From [Mycobacterium] vasticus (GTDB lineage Bacteria > Actinomycetota > Actinomycetes > Mycobacteriales > Mycobacteriaceae): a DNA stretch of 56,922 nucleotides. This document shows positions 15,637 through 25,608 of this stretch, in pieces. Every line of letters starts with the position of its first letter. Within the stretch, counting starts at the first letter, position 1. The DNA is taken from assembly GCF_020181595.1 (NCBI RefSeq), contig NZ_CP084028.1:160929-217850 (forward strand), in the 5' to 3' direction. The notes under the pieces were generated by a model. The model saw only the letters and a program-made list of their open reading frames with translations, did no database searches and was not told where the DNA came from. The translations under genes and the position numbers were made by a program.

Positions 15637-16533
15637 CTACCAGCTCGGGCGACCGGAGGGGTGCTGGCGCGGACGCGACCAGTGCATCCGCACGGTCTGC
15701 CCGGGACGCACCTGGGCCAGCATGTCGATGTCGGCCTCGGCGACCACGCCGACCACCGGATAGGCACCGGTCACCGGGTGGTCAGGTCCCAGAATGATCG
15801 GGAACCCGTTCGGCGGAATCTGGATGGCACCCCGGTCGGCACCTTCGGCGGGCAGTTGACGATCCGGCCAGCGGTACTCCAGCGGCATGCCTACCAGTCG
15901 CATCCCGACCCGGTCGCTGTGGTTGGTCACCAGCCAGTTGGTGCGTACCAGGACGTCGGGGTCGACGAACCAGTCGTCGCGGGGGCCCGGGGTAACCCGC
16001 AGCTCCACCACGTCGTCGGGGATGGTCGCCACCGGCGCCTGGTCGAGTTCGGGGTAGTCGCCGGACCGCTCCCCGATGTGCACCACATCGCCGTCGCGCA
16101 ACGGAGCCGGGCCGATCGAGGCCAGCACGTCGTAGCTGCGCGAGCCCAGCACCGGTGTGACCTCGATGCCGCCGCGTACGCCCAGGTAGCTTCGCAGCCC
16201 CGAGTGCGGAGTGCCCAGTGAGATCAGCTGCCCGTCGCGGACGTGCTGAATGCTGTTGGTGCCGAACCTGACCCCATCGACTGTCGGATCGGTGTCGGCT
16301 CCGGTGACCGCGATGTCGACGTCGCCGCCGCGGACCCGCGCGGCGAATCCGCCGAACGCGACCTCGATGGTGGCCCGGTCGTCGGGATTGGCCAGCAGAC
16401 GGTTGGCGAGTTTGTGCGAGCGGCGGTCGGCGGCTCCGGACCGGGTGACACCGAGATGGCCCAGCCCGGCGCGCCCCAAGTCCTCGACCAATGCCAGCGG
16501 GCCGGTGCGCAGGATCTCCAAGGTGGCGGTCAT
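15637..16533 (-). CDS. pxpC: 5-oxoprolinase subunit C-like (biotin-dependent carboxyltransferase family)
   Basis: 298 residues; resembles Rv0263c and the KipA/PxpC half of allophanate-hydrolase-type proteins. The start [21 protein letters not shown] and the [16 protein letters not shown] segment are family signatures, as is the C-terminal [23 protein letters not shown]. With PxpB it acts on 5-oxoproline, the cyclised glutamate by-product, in an ATP-dependent ring opening. I use the ATG at 16533; the open frame extends upstream but with non-family sequence. PxpB lies 32 bases upstream. Confidence 0.88.
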   Translation of the reverse strand: MTATLEILRTGPLALVEDLGRAGLGHLGVTRSGAADRRSHKLANRLLANPDDRATIEVAFGGFAARVRGGDVDIAVTGADTDPTVDGVRFGTNSIQHVRDGQLISLGTPHSGLRSYLGVRGGIEVTPVLGSRSYDVLASIGPAPLRDGDVVHIGERSGDYPELDQAPVATIPDDVVELRVTPGPRDDWFVDPDVLVRTNWLVTNHSDRVGMRLVGMPLEYRWPDRQLPAEGADRGAIQIPPNGFPIILGPDHPVTGAYPVVGVVAEADIDMLAQVRPGQTVRMHWSRPRQHPSGRPSW

Positions 16534-16565
16534 CGTCGTCCTCCTGATCAGGTGTCCCGGCGCTC

Positions 16566-17225
16566 TCAGGCGGCCCGGAATTGCACGGACATGCCCGGAG
16601 TCAGCAGGGCCGGGGCGGGCCGGTCGAGGTCCCACAGCACCGCGTCGGTACGGCCGATCAGCTGCCAGCCACCGGGCCAGTGCCGCGGATAGATACCGCT
16701 GAACCGGCCGGCCAAGGCCACCGATCCGGCCGGAACGGCGGCCCGCAACTCGTCGCGCCGCGGCACCTCCAATCGCGGGTCACCACCGATCAGATAGGCG
16801 AAACCCGGTGTGGAGCCGCAGAATCCGACCTGCCAGGGTTTTGCGGTGTGCGCGCTGACGACCTGCGCGGCACTCAGACCGGTGCGTGCGGCGACCTCGC
16901 TGAGATCCGGGCCGTCGTAGACGACGTCGATGACCACGTCCGGTGCGCCGGCGGATGCGCTGGTTCGCACCGAGTCGGAGTCGACAGCCAAGGTCGCCAG
17001 CCGGTGCCGGACAGCTGCCTGGTATCGGGGTGCGGCGAGCTTCACCAGGACCGTGTTCGATGCCGGGACGATGTCGATGACCCCGGGCAGTGCCGCGGCC
17101 GCCAGGGCCGCGGCCCACGCCAGCACGTCGGTGGTGTCATCGCATTGCAGTAGCAGCGCGCGCTCGCCGTAGTCGAGGATCGCATCGGCCTTGGTGATGT
17201 CGGGGTGGTCCAGTGTCACGCTCAT
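16566..17225 (-). CDS. pxpB: 5-oxoprolinase subunit B-like (KipI family)
   Basis: 219 residues with the KipI/PxpB layout: N-terminal [15 protein letters not shown] and the C-terminal cyclophilin-like signature [19 protein letters not shown] ... [20 protein letters not shown]. Partner of PxpC in oxoproline ring opening. No pxpA (LamB/YcsF) gene is in this window. Instead a fused HyuA/HyuB-type oxoprolinase lies downstream at 18758-22363, so the two systems may be alternatives. Start ATG at 17225; resembles Rv0264c. Confidence 0.87.
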   Translation of the reverse strand: MSVTLDHPDITKADAILDYGERALLLQCDDTTDVLAWAAALAAAALPGVIDIVPASNTVLVKLAAPRYQAAVRHRLATLAVDSDSVRTSASAGAPDVVIDVVYDGPDLSEVAARTGLSAAQVVSAHTAKPWQVGFCGSTPGFAYLIGGDPRLEVPRRDELRAAVPAGSVALAGRFSGIYPRHWPGGWQLIGRTDAVLWDLDRPAPALLTPGMSVQFRAA

Positions 17226-17313
17226 GAACCCGACCGTAGTCCGGAAAAGTGACGCAGGCCACATTTCTGCGGACTATGCCAGAGCGGTCTTAGCGAATGC
17301 GCAGAGTTGCGTC

Positions 17314-18291
17314 CTACCCGGTGATCCGGGCGATCAGTTCCGGTAGTTGCGCGGCCACCACCGGGTAACTCAGCGGGGAGGCGAACGCGATGGCGCCGGC
17401 CAGATCCTTACTGGTGAAGACGCTACGGGACTCGTAGGCCGCCACGGCCGGATCGGCCAGCAACCCCTGGCGTTCGTCGTCGCTCTCGGTGGTCCAGATC
17501 AGCACGTCGGCGCCACCGAGAACCGATCCGATCCGGTCGTGCTCGATCACCGCCGGAGCGTCGGCGGCGCTGAGGCCCCATTGCGTCAGGAACTCCGTGC
17601 GCCAGCCGGTGCTTGCGGCCACGGCGCGGTTCTCCGGGCCACCGTCGAGGCGGCCCGCCAGCACCAGGGCCCTTTTGCCCTTGAAGCCGGGGTGCGCGGC
17701 CGCGGTGTCGGCGAATGTGGTGTCGACGCCGTCGATGAGTGTGCGCATCGCGGCGGACTGGTGGACCGCCTTGCCGATGGCCGCGGCCTGGACCTTCCAC
17801 GGCTCGAAGAACGCGTCCCCGCCGGACTGCGGCACCGTCGGCGCGATCGCCGACAGCTTCTCGTAGGTGTCGGCGTCCACCCCGGCGTTCGTCGCGATGA
17901 TCAGATCCGGCTTGAGGTCGGCGATCTGTTGGACCGCGATTCCGTTGTCCAGGTTCAGTACTGCGGGCTTGGCGCTGCCGAGACGCTGTTGCGCCCAGGG
18001 CCAGACCGCGAACGGCTGGTCGCCGAACCAATTGGTGACGGCCACCGGAATCACGCCGAGTGCGAGCAGATCGTCCTGGCCGGTGTAGCCCGCGCACACC
18101 ACCCGCTTGGGCGGTTCGGGCACCGTCGTCTCGCCGAACAGATGCGCAATGGTGACCGGACCCGCGGCGGGGGTGTCATCGCCGGACTTGTCCGAAGAGC
18201 AGGCCGCGGTCGACTCGGCAATGCCGACGGCGAGCAGGGTGGCGGCTCCGGCGGCAGTGAGGAACCCGCGCCGGTTCAACCGCTGAGGCAT
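17314..18291 (-). CDS. fecB2: periplasmic iron-siderophore-binding lipoprotein (FecB2-like)
   Basis: 325 residues. The N-terminus RLNRRGFLTAAGAATLLAVG has a twin-arginine motif, followed by a lipobox-like TAAC, indicating a Tat-exported lipoprotein. The mature part is a type III periplasmic binding fold (PKRVVCAGYTGQDDLLALGVIPVAV, IADLKPDLIIATNAG). It captures ferric siderophore or haem-like ligands for an ABC importer, which is not encoded nearby. Resembles Rv0265c. It sits 9 bases downstream of a small conserved gene and is probably cotranscribed with it. Confidence 0.87.
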   Translation of the reverse strand: MPQRLNRRGFLTAAGAATLLAVGIAESTAACSSDKSGDDTPAAGPVTIAHLFGETTVPEPPKRVVCAGYTGQDDLLALGVIPVAVTNWFGDQPFAVWPWAQQRLGSAKPAVLNLDNGIAVQQIADLKPDLIIATNAGVDADTYEKLSAIAPTVPQSGGDAFFEPWKVQAAAIGKAVHQSAAMRTLIDGVDTTFADTAAAHPGFKGKRALVLAGRLDGGPENRAVAASTGWRTEFLTQWGLSAADAPAVIEHDRIGSVLGGADVLIWTTESDDERQGLLADPAVAAYESRSVFTSKDLAGAIAFASPLSYPVVAAQLPELIARITG

Positions 18292-18300
18292 TGCCCGGCG

Positions 18301-18687
18301 CTATCCGCGCTCGGCGGGGCGGCCGGTGACGCGCCGTCCCAATTTGGAGATCCCCGGAAGGTTGGACAGCGCGTTATAGATGTCGTTGCCGGTTGCCACC
18401 AGCGACTCCAGTTGCGGCAGGACGCGATCCAGCGTGGCGAACATGGGGTCGGCCAGCGCCAGGTAACGCTCGGTGCGGTCGATCGTGGTGTTGAGTCGCT
18501 CGATCGTGGTGGCCAGGTTCTCCACCAGGCTCGGCAGCTCCGCGACGATCTTCGCCGTGGCGGGCGGTACCCGCATCGCGCCGTTGGCGGCTGCCTGGGC
18601 GGTCTCCAGGGCGGTCTGGGCGGTGTCCATCGTCGCCTTGGCGGCGGCCTTGATGTCTGCCGGAGTCGGAACCTTCGGGTTCGCCAT
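18301..18687 (-). CDS. conserved helical protein of unknown function
   Basis: 128 residues from the ATG at 18687 (MANPKVPTPADIKAAAKATMDTAQ); a TTG nine bases upstream is possible. The sequence is alanine-rich and amphipathic with heptad-like spacing over residues ~10-95, suggesting a long helix or coiled coil (LVENLATTIERLNTTIDRTERYL). No signal peptide or membrane segment. Such proteins recur in mycobacteria, but I know of no function. It lies between the oxoprolinase and fecB2 genes in the same direction. Confidence 0.7.
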   Translation of the reverse strand: MANPKVPTPADIKAAAKATMDTAQTALETAQAAANGAMRVPPATAKIVAELPSLVENLATTIERLNTTIDRTERYLALADPMFATLDRVLPQLESLVATGNDIYNALSNLPGISKLGRRVTGRPAERG

Positions 18688-18757
18688 GGTGGACAACTCT
18701 GCCCTACGGCGACGGTGTTGTCAGCGGGTTCACGCTGCGGATATGCCGGCGGTGGAC

Positions 18758-21700
18758 CTACCGCGGCACCCCATAGCCGCCACCTCCCGGGGTCTCGATC
18801 TCCAGCACATCTCCGGCAGTGACCCCGATGGAGGCGCAACCGCCCAGTTCGGTCACGGTGCCGTCGGCGTGCAGCACCCGGTTGCGCCCGAGCGCGCCCG
18901 GTGATCCGCCGGCCATGCCGTAGGGGGCCGTCACCCGGTGCCCCGACAGCACGCTGACGGTCATGGGTTCACCGAATTCGATCCGGCGCACGCCGCCGTC
19001 ACCACCGCGCCAGCGGCCGGTACCGCCACTGCCGTGCCGGATCGCGTACTCGCGCAACAGGACCGGAAAGCGCATCTCCAGGATCTCGGGATCGGTAAGG
19101 CGCGAATTCGTCATGTGGGTCTGCACCACGGCGGCGCCGTCGAATCCGTCACCGGCACCCGAACCCGAGCCCAGCGTCTCGTAGTACTGGTGGTCGGCGT
19201 TGCCGAACGTGAGGTTGTTCATCGTGCCGGAGCCCTCGGCCTGCACCCGCAGCGCTGCCAGCAGCGCACCGGTGATCGCCTGGGAGGTTTCGACGTTGCC
19301 GGCCACCACCGCGGCCGGGTGGTTCGGCGACAGCATCGATCCGTCCGGGATCGTGATGCGCAGCGGTCGCAGGCAGCCGTCGTTGATCGGGATGTCATCG
19401 AGAACCAGGGTGCGGAACACGTAGAGCACCGCGGCGGTGACCACCGAGGAGGGCGCGTTGAAGTTCGTTGCCAGCTGCGCCGACGTTCCGGTGAAATCGA
19501 TAATGGCCGCCCGGGCTGCTCGATCGATGCTCACCCGCACCGCGATCGTCGCACCGGAGTCCATCCGGTAGCGGTACTCGCCCTCGCGCAGGGTGTCGAT
19601 CACGCCGCGCACCGCTGCTTCGGCGTTGTCCTGGACGTGGCGCATGTAGGCCTGCACCACGTCGAGTCCGAAATGGCCGATCATGGCACCGATCTCGTCT
19701 ATGCCCTTGCGGTTAGCGGCGATCTGCGCGCGCAGGTCCGCGAGATTGGTGTCGGGGCTGCGGGAGGCGAACCGCGCCCGCGCGAGCAGGTCCCGGGTCG
19801 CCGCCTCGCGGAACTTCCCGTCGTCGACCAGCAGCCAGTTGTCGAACAGTACGCCTTCCTCCTCGACGGTTCGGCTGTCGGCGGGCATGGAACCCGGTGT
19901 GGTTCCGCCGATTTCGGCGTGGTGGCCGCGAGAGGCCACAAAGAAGAGCACTGCGGTTCCGGACTCGTCGAAGACCGGGGTGATCACGGTGATGTCCGGC
20001 AGGTGGGTGCCGCCGTGGTACGGGTCGTTGACCGCGTAGACCTGGCCGGGCCGCATCTGCCCGGCGCGCCGGTGCAGCACCTCCTTGACCGTCGCACCCA
20101 TCGAACCCAGGTGCACCGGGATGTGCGGTGCGTTGGCCACCAGGTTGCCGTCGGCGTCGAACAACGCGCAGGAGAAGTCCAGCCGTTCACGGATGTTCAC
20201 CGACTGGGCGGTCGCCTCCAGCCGGGTGCCCATCTGCTCGGCGATCGACATGAACAGGTTGTTGAAGATCTCCAGCAGCACCGGATCGGCTGCTGTCCCG
20301 GCATCGGCCGGCGCCGCCGGGGCGGTGCGCCGCAACACCAGCTGTCCGTCGGCGGTCACCGTGGCCTGCCAGCCGTCGTCGACGACGGTGGTGGCGTTGT
20401 CCTCGGCGATGATCGCCGGCCCGGTCACGGTGTCGTCGGGTCTGATGGACGCCCGTCGCCGCAGCGGCGCGTCACGCCAGGCTCCGCGCGCATACAACCG
20501 AACCGATTCGGTCGCTGGGACACCAGCTTCGGCATCGGTGAGCTGTGTCAGATCGGGTTGCTCGGTCAACCCGGTCGCCTCCACGGCCACCGCTTCGGCG
20601 ATCAAGGGCCGGTCCATCAAGAACGAGTACATGCTGCGGTGGGTCTCTTCGAACTCCGCGGTCATCTGCGCGACATCGCCCAAGCCGACCGGAATCGAGG
20701 TGTCGGTGCCGGCATAACGCAGGTGGACTCGTCGCAGAACGCGCATCGCCGCCGGTGAGATGTGCTGGGCGGCAAGCTCGGCGCGCGCCGCCCGCTCCAC
20801 GGCATCCGCGGCGTCGGTCAGCGTCGCCAGGGCGGCCGAATCCAGCCCGATCTCGATCGCCTGCTCCCGCATCACGGTGGTGTCGGCCAGCCCGATACCC
20901 AGGGCGGAGAGCACGCCGGCCATCGGCGGCACCAGCACCGTGCGGATACCGAGTTGGTCGGCCACCGCGCAGGCATGCTGGCCACCGGCGCCGCCGAAGG
21001 TGGTCAGCGCATAGCGAGTGATGTCGTGGCCCTTGGCCACCGAGATCTTCTTGACCGCGTTGGCCATGTTCGCCACCGCGATACGCAGGAATCCCTCGGC
21101 GACCTGCTCCGGGGTACGGCGATCACCTGTGCTCGAACGGATCTCATCGGCCAGCGCAGCGAAGGACTGCTGCACCGCCGCCGCGTCCAACGGTTGGTCG
21201 CCGGCCGGGCCGAACACCGCCGGAAAGTGCGCCGGCTGAATACGCCCGAGCATCACGTTGGCGTCGGTGACGGTCAGCGGCCCGCCCCGGCGATAACAGG
21301 CCGGACCCGGGTCGGCGCCCGCAGACTCCGGGCCCACCCGGTAGCGTCCGCCGTCGAAGTGCAGGATCGATCCGCCGCCGGCCGCCACGGTGTGGATGTG
21401 CAGCATCGGCGATCGCAGCCGCACCCCGGCGACCTCGGTGGTGAAGACCCGCTCGTAGCCAGAGCCGGCGTCGTAATGCGAGACGTCGGTAGAGGTTCCG
21501 CCCATGTCGAAGCCGATCACCGAGTCGAAGCCGGCCAGCGCCGACATCCGCACCATGCCGACGATCCCGCCGGCCGGTCCGGACAGGATCGCGTCCTTGC
21601 CGCGGAAGTGGTCGGCCGCGGCTAGCCCGCCGTTGGACTGCATGAACATCAGCGGTACGCCGTCGAGCTGATCGGCCACCTGCGCGACATAGCGTCGCAG

Positions 21701-22363
21701 CACCGGCGAGAGATAGGCGTCGACCACGGCGGTGTCACCGCGCGGCACCAGCTTCGGCAGCGGGCTGACCTCGCACGACAGCGAGATCTGGGTGAACCCG
21801 ATGCGCCCTGCCAGCTCGCCGATCGCGCGCTCGTGCACCGGATTGCGGTAGCTGTGCACACACACCACCGCGACCGCGTGAATGCCGTCCGCGTGGGCGG
21901 CGCGCAGCGCTTCGCCGAGCGTGTCCAGATCCGGTGCGCGCGAGACGGATCCGTCGGCGCGCAGCCGCTCGTCGACCTCGACGACGCGTTCGTAGAGTTG
22001 CTCGGGCAACACGATGTGGCGGTCGAAGATGCGGGGCCGGTTCTGGTATGCGATGCGCAGTGCGTCGCCGAAGCCGCGGGTGATCACCAGCAGGGTGCGT
22101 GCCCCGGCGCGCTCCAGCAGGGCGTTGGTGGCCACCGTCGTGCCCATTCGGACCGCGCCGATCAGGCCGGCCGGAATCGGCTCGCCATTGGAGATCTCCA
22201 ACAGATCCCGGATTCCGGCCACCGCGGCGTCGCGGTAGTGGGCCGGGTTCTCCGAGAGCAACTTGTGGGTGAGCAGCCGGCCGTCGGGCCGACGGGCCAC
22301 GATGTCGGTGAACGTGCCGCCTCGATCGATCCAGAACTGCCAGTCAGCCGACACGGGTTCCAT
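18758..22363 (-). CDS. oplA: ATP-dependent 5-oxoprolinase, fused HyuA/HyuB type
   Basis: 1201 residues. Hydantoinase/oxoprolinase A half: [31 protein letters not shown] at the start, then [13 protein letters not shown] and [33 protein letters not shown] half: from about residue 690 ([20 protein letters not shown]) with [20 protein letters not shown] and a glycine-rich C-terminus. It hydrolyses 5-oxo-L-proline to glutamate using ATP. Resembles Rv0266c. The first 20 bp overlap the end of the regulator gene at 22344, so the two are probably cotranscribed. Confidence 0.93.
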   Translation of the reverse strand: MEPVSADWQFWIDRGGTFTDIVARRPDGRLLTHKLLSENPAHYRDAAVAGIRDLLEISNGEPIPAGLIGAVRMGTTVATNALLERAGARTLLVITRGFGDALRIAYQNRPRIFDRHIVLPEQLYERVVEVDERLRADGSVSRAPDLDTLGEALRAAHADGIHAVAVVCVHSYRNPVHERAIGELAGRIGFTQISLSCEVSPLPKLVPRGDTAVVDAYLSPVLRRYVAQVADQLDGVPLMFMQSNGGLAAADHFRGKDAILSGPAGGIVGMVRMSALAGFDSVIGFDMGGTSTDVSHYDAGSGYERVFTTEVAGVRLRSPMLHIHTVAAGGGSILHFDGGRYRVGPESAGADPGPACYRRGGPLTVTDANVMLGRIQPAHFPAVFGPAGDQPLDAAAVQQSFAALADEIRSSTGDRRTPEQVAEGFLRIAVANMANAVKKISVAKGHDITRYALTTFGGAGGQHACAVADQLGIRTVLVPPMAGVLSALGIGLADTTVMREQAIEIGLDSAALATLTDAADAVERAARAELAAQHISPAAMRVLRRVHLRYAGTDTSIPVGLGDVAQMTAEFEETHRSMYSFLMDRPLIAEAVAVEATGLTEQPDLTQLTDAEAGVPATESVRLYARGAWRDAPLRRRASIRPDDTVTGPAIIAEDNATTVVDDGWQATVTADGQLVLRRTAPAAPADAGTAADPVLLEIFNNLFMSIAEQMGTRLEATAQSVNIRERLDFSCALFDADGNLVANAPHIPVHLGSMGATVKEVLHRRAGQMRPGQVYAVNDPYHGGTHLPDITVITPVFDESGTAVLFFVASRGHHAEIGGTTPGSMPADSRTVEEEGVLFDNWLLVDDGKFREAATRDLLARARFASRSPDTNLADLRAQIAANRKGIDEIGAMIGHFGLDVVQAYMRHVQDNAEAAVRGVIDTLREGEYRYRMDSGATIAVRVSIDRAARAAIIDFTGTSAQLATNFNAPSSVVTAAVLYVFRTLVLDDIPINDGCLRPLRITIPDGSMLSPNHPAAVVAGNVETSQAITGALLAALRVQAEGSGTMNNLTFGNADHQYYETLGSGSGAGDGFDGAAVVQTHMTNSRLTDPEILEMRFPVLLREYAIRHGSGGTGRWRGGDGGVRRIEFGEPMTVSVLSGHRVTAPYGMAGGSPGALGRNRVLHADGTVTELGGCASIGVTAGDVLEIETPGGGGYGVPR

Positions 22364-23207
22364 TCTGCTTCGTCAGCAGCGAGACGGCGAAGTCGGCGTA
22401 AGTGTGCGCGGTCTCCTCCGGTGTCGACGGTCCGGCGGCGTTGAACCACTGCGGCAGTGAGGTGCACATGGTGGCGATGGCGCGGCCGGCGATCCGGCGC
22501 TCGCCGGGGGCACCACCCACGCACCCCTCATGTGACGCGCGGGTGATGGCGGCATCCAGTATGTGCTGCAGTTGGTTTCGTGAGTCGGCGATGCGTTGCC
22601 GATTCGCCGCGGTGAGGCTGCGCATCTCGCTGGCACCGATGAAGGCCAGCTTCTGGCGGTGAGTGTGGAACAGCGCCAGGGCTTCGACGATCAGCCGCAC
22701 CTCCTGCAGGCCGGTTTCGGCGCCGGCGCGGGCGGCGGCGACCCGCCAGTGCAGCTCGGACATGGTCAGATCCAGTATCGCGACCAGCAGTGCCTGCTTG
22801 TCGGGATAGTGGTGGTAGATGCCGGGGACGCTCATGTTCGCCCGCGCAGCCAGATCACGCATCGTGCTGCCGTGGTAGCCGGTCTCGACGAAGGCATCGA
22901 CCGCCGCACGCAGCACCCCGTCGAGGGCCAGCGGCGGAAACGATCGCCAGTCCCGACTCGGGCCGCCGGAGAGTCGCGGGAGGGCCGTCGATCGCGGGAC
23001 GGTGCTCGCCAGGATCTGAGCCGGCGTCACGCCCAGGGCTCGGGCGCACTCACGCAGGCGCGCAACCGAGATCCCGGTCTTGCCGTTCTCGATGGCGCTG
23101 ACGGTGGCCGCACTCACCCGCAGGTACTGCGCCAGCTCGCGGACCGTCATGCCTCGGGCGCGGCGCGCGGTCCGGATGGCATGGCCGCACTCGGGTGATC
23201 CCGTCAT
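22344..23207 (-). CDS. dual-domain regulator: XRE helix-turn-helix plus TetR
   Basis: 287 residues from the ATG at 23207. Residues ~8-65 are a Cro/XRE HTH ([36 protein letters not shown]). Residues ~100-150 are a TetR HTH ([44 protein letters not shown]), followed by a TetR-like ligand domain. Two DNA-binding domains in one chain is an uncommon layout. It stands between the oplA gene (20-bp overlap) and the divergent acyl-CoA dehydrogenase, and a TTCAG-N5-CTGAA palindrome sits in the shared promoter region. The obvious target is the catabolic cluster at 23362 onward, with an acyl-CoA as a plausible ligand. Confidence 0.88.
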   Translation of the reverse strand: MTGSPECGHAIRTARRARGMTVRELAQYLRVSAATVSAIENGKTGISVARLRECARALGVTPAQILASTVPRSTALPRLSGGPSRDWRSFPPLALDGVLRAAVDAFVETGYHGSTMRDLAARANMSVPGIYHHYPDKQALLVAILDLTMSELHWRVAAARAGAETGLQEVRLIVEALALFHTHRQKLAFIGASEMRSLTAANRQRIADSRNQLQHILDAAITRASHEGCVGGAPGERRIAGRAIATMCTSLPQWFNAAGPSTPEETAHTYADFAVSLLTKQNGTRVG

Positions 23208-23225
23208 GGTCCAGTCTCCCAAATA

Positions 23226-23240
23226 TTCAGTAATGCTGAA
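23226..23240. promoter_or_regulatory. palindromic operator TTCAG-N5-CTGAA
   Basis: Perfect 5-bp inverted repeat with a 5-base spacer, 18 bases before the XRE-TetR start and about 120 bases before the divergent acyl-CoA dehydrogenase. It is a candidate site for autoregulation and control of the divergent genes. The AT-rich context (CCCAAATATTCAG) contrasts with the surrounding GC-rich DNA. Confidence 0.55.
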
Positions 23241-23361
23241 CTATAGCGTTCGGCGCGGCCGGGATCAACGGATGTTTTGACGGGTCAGGACTGGTTGTGC
23301 CACAGTCCGTAGTGTTCAAGCCGAGTGATCGGTCGGTCTGTTGAGTGGTGATCGGAGTGTC

Positions 23362-24573
23362 ATGGCGATCGAATTGGGTTACTCGCCGCAGGTGTCGGCG
23401 CTCGTCGAGAAGACGCGAGTGTTCATCGACGAAGTGGTACTGCCGGTCGAGGACCGCCACGGCGGGGACATCGCCGCCGCGGGCGGCGACACCGCGGTAC
23501 GGGAACTGCAGGCGGCGGCCCGCGACGCCGGGGTGTTCGCTCCGCACGCGCCGCTCGAATACGGCGGCCTGGGCTTGAACATGTCCGATCGGGCACCGGT
23601 GTTCGAAGCTGCCGGCTACTCACTGTTCGGCCCGGCTGCGGTCAACATCGCCGCCCCCGATGAGGGCAACGTGCATCTGCTGGCCGAGGTCGCCAGCCCG
23701 GAGCAGAAGGCCCGCTATCTCGCGCCGCTGGCCGCCGGGGACATCCGGTCCGCCTTCGCCATGACCGAGCCGGCGCCGGGCGCGGGTTCGGATCCGTCGG
23801 CGCTGAGCACCACGGCGCAGCGCCGATCCGGCGACTGGTACATCACCGGCCACAAGTGGTACATCACCGGTGCCGACGGCGCCGGCTTCTTCATCGTCAT
23901 GGCCAGGACATCCGGGGAAGCCGGGCAGCGCGGCGGCGCCACCATGTTCCTGGTTCCCGCCGACACCGCAGGCCTGACTGTCGGCCGCCACATCCCGACC
24001 CTGGACCGCTCCATGGTCGGTGGCCACTGCGAGGTGCACTTCGACGACGTTCGGGTTCCCGACGACGCGGTGCTCGGCGAGGTGGACCGCGGGTTCGAGT
24101 ACGCCCAGGTTCGACTCGGGCCCGCCCGCATGACGCACGTGATGCGTTGGCTCGGCGCGGCGCGCCGCGGCCACGACACCGCACTGGCCCACATCGTGCA
24201 GCGCCAGGCGTTCGGGACGTCGTTGGGCGACCTGGGCATGATCCAGAACATGGTGGCCGACAACGAGATCGACATCGCCGCCACTCGGTCGCTGTTGGTG
24301 CGGGCCTGCTGGGAACTGGACCAGGGCGACCACGCCGGCGACGCCACATCGATCGCGAAGACCTTCGCCGCCGAGGCCATCTTCCGCATCGTCGACCGCA
24401 GCGTGCAGATGTGCGGCGGGCTCGGCGTCACCGAGGATCTGCCGCCGGCGCGGCTGTCGCGGGAGGTGCGTCCGTTCCGGATCTATGACGGCCCTTCGGA
24501 GGTGCATCGCTGGGCCATCGCCAAACGTCGTATCGGCGCGACCCGGCGAGCGTTGAAGGACAACTCGCGGTGA
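23362..24573 (+). CDS. fadE: acyl-CoA dehydrogenase
   Basis: FAD-dependent alpha-beta dehydrogenation of an acyl-CoA thioester; 403 residues. Visible ACAD features: AMTEPAPGAGSDPSAL (FAD/substrate loop), YITGHKWYITGADGA, DDVRVPDDAVLGEVDRGF, and the C-terminal CGGLGVTEDLPPARLSREVRPFRIYDGPSEVHRWAIAKR. I use the ATG at 23362 (MAIELGYSPQ). It is coupled to the next gene by a GTGA overlap, and ACAD10/11-like proteins pair an ACAD with an APH kinase in the same way. Confidence 0.9.
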   Translation: MAIELGYSPQVSALVEKTRVFIDEVVLPVEDRHGGDIAAAGGDTAVRELQAAARDAGVFAPHAPLEYGGLGLNMSDRAPVFEAAGYSLFGPAAVNIAAPDEGNVHLLAEVASPEQKARYLAPLAAGDIRSAFAMTEPAPGAGSDPSALSTTAQRRSGDWYITGHKWYITGADGAGFFIVMARTSGEAGQRGGATMFLVPADTAGLTVGRHIPTLDRSMVGGHCEVHFDDVRVPDDAVLGEVDRGFEYAQVRLGPARMTHVMRWLGAARRGHDTALAHIVQRQAFGTSLGDLGMIQNMVADNEIDIAATRSLLVRACWELDQGDHAGDATSIAKTFAAEAIFRIVDRSVQMCGGLGVTEDLPPARLSREVRPFRIYDGPSEVHRWAIAKRRIGATRRALKDNSR

Positions 24574-25580
24574 CGGCCGACGGCCTGGATCCGGCCGCCC
24601 TGCGGCAGTTCCTGATCGCTCACGACGTTCCGGTTCGCGGTGAACTCGCCGTCGAACTGATCGCCGGTGGCCGGTCGAATCTCACCTTCAGGGTCAGCGA
24701 CGACGCATCGGCGTGGATAGTTCGCAGGCCTCCCCTGGGCGGGCTCACCCCATCGGCCCACGATGTCGGTCGCGAATATGCCGTCACCCGAGGGCTTTAC
24801 GGCTCCGGCGTGCCGATCGCCCAACCCATCGCGTTCGACGCCGACGGCACGGTGTGCGGTGCGCCGCTGACGGTCACCGAGTTCGTGGCCGGCCGGGTGT
24901 TCCGGCACACCGATGACCTCGCCGTCCTCTCGGACGCCGACCTCGCCGCCAACGCCTCGGCCCTGGTGCGGGCACTGGTGGACCTGCACGCGGTCGACTA
25001 CCGGGCCGCCGGGCTCGAATCCTTCGGCAGGCCGGACGGTTTCCTGGAGCGTCAGGTGCGGTTGTGGGCCCGCCAGTGGGAGCTGGTCAAGACCCGCGAG
25101 AACTCCGACGTGTGCCGACTGGCGGCCGCGCTCGCCGAGGCCATACCGCAGGCGTCGCCACCGTCGGTGGTGCACGGCGACTTCCGCATCGACAACACCA
25201 TCTGCGATGCCGAGCAGGCGGAGCTGATCCGGGCGGTGGTGGACTGGGAGCTGTCCACCGTCGGTGACCCGCTCACCGACATCGCCCTGATGTGCGTGTA
25301 CCGGTCACCGGCGTTCGACCTGGTCTTCGGCCATCCCGCCGCCTGGACCAGCCCGCGTCTGCCGTCCGCCGACGCGCTCGCCGAGCAGTACGCGCGGCTC
25401 TCCGGCCGCGACCTGGGTGACTGGAACTTCTATCTGGCGCTGGCCAACTTCAAGATCGGGGTGATCGCCGAAGGGATCACCCATCGGGCACAGCACGGCG
25501 CCAAAGACGTGCACAATGCCGGTGAGGCCGCACAGGCCGCGCCGGAATTCATTGCCGCAGCACGCAAAGCGTTGACGTAA
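24570..25580 (+). CDS. aminoglycoside-phosphotransferase-fold kinase (ACAD10/11-associated type)
   Basis: 336 residues starting at a GTG that overlaps the upstream stop. APH fold motifs: GGRSNLTFRVSDD (nucleotide loop), catalytic HGDFRIDN, and metal-binding VVDWELSTVGDPLTD. This subgroup phosphorylates hydroxyl groups of hydroxyacyl-CoAs in animals (ACAD10/11) and is often found beside acyl-CoA dehydrogenases in actinobacteria. Antibiotic resistance is not implied. The likely role is activating a hydroxylated acyl-CoA for elimination in the same pathway. Confidence 0.85.
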   Translation: MTADGLDPAALRQFLIAHDVPVRGELAVELIAGGRSNLTFRVSDDASAWIVRRPPLGGLTPSAHDVGREYAVTRGLYGSGVPIAQPIAFDADGTVCGAPLTVTEFVAGRVFRHTDDLAVLSDADLAANASALVRALVDLHAVDYRAAGLESFGRPDGFLERQVRLWARQWELVKTRENSDVCRLAAALAEAIPQASPPSVVHGDFRIDNTICDAEQAELIRAVVDWELSTVGDPLTDIALMCVYRSPAFDLVFGHPAAWTSPRLPSADALAEQYARLSGRDLGDWNFYLALANFKIGVIAEGITHRAQHGAKDVHNAGEAAQAAPEFIAAARKALT

Positions 25581-25608
25581 CCGTGCGAATTCGAGAAAGG
25601 TGAGTCGG

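Noticed and set aside
24570..25580. Aminoglycoside resistance gene
   Set aside because: APH fold is present, but context and subgroup (beside acyl-CoA dehydrogenase) point to a metabolic kinase.
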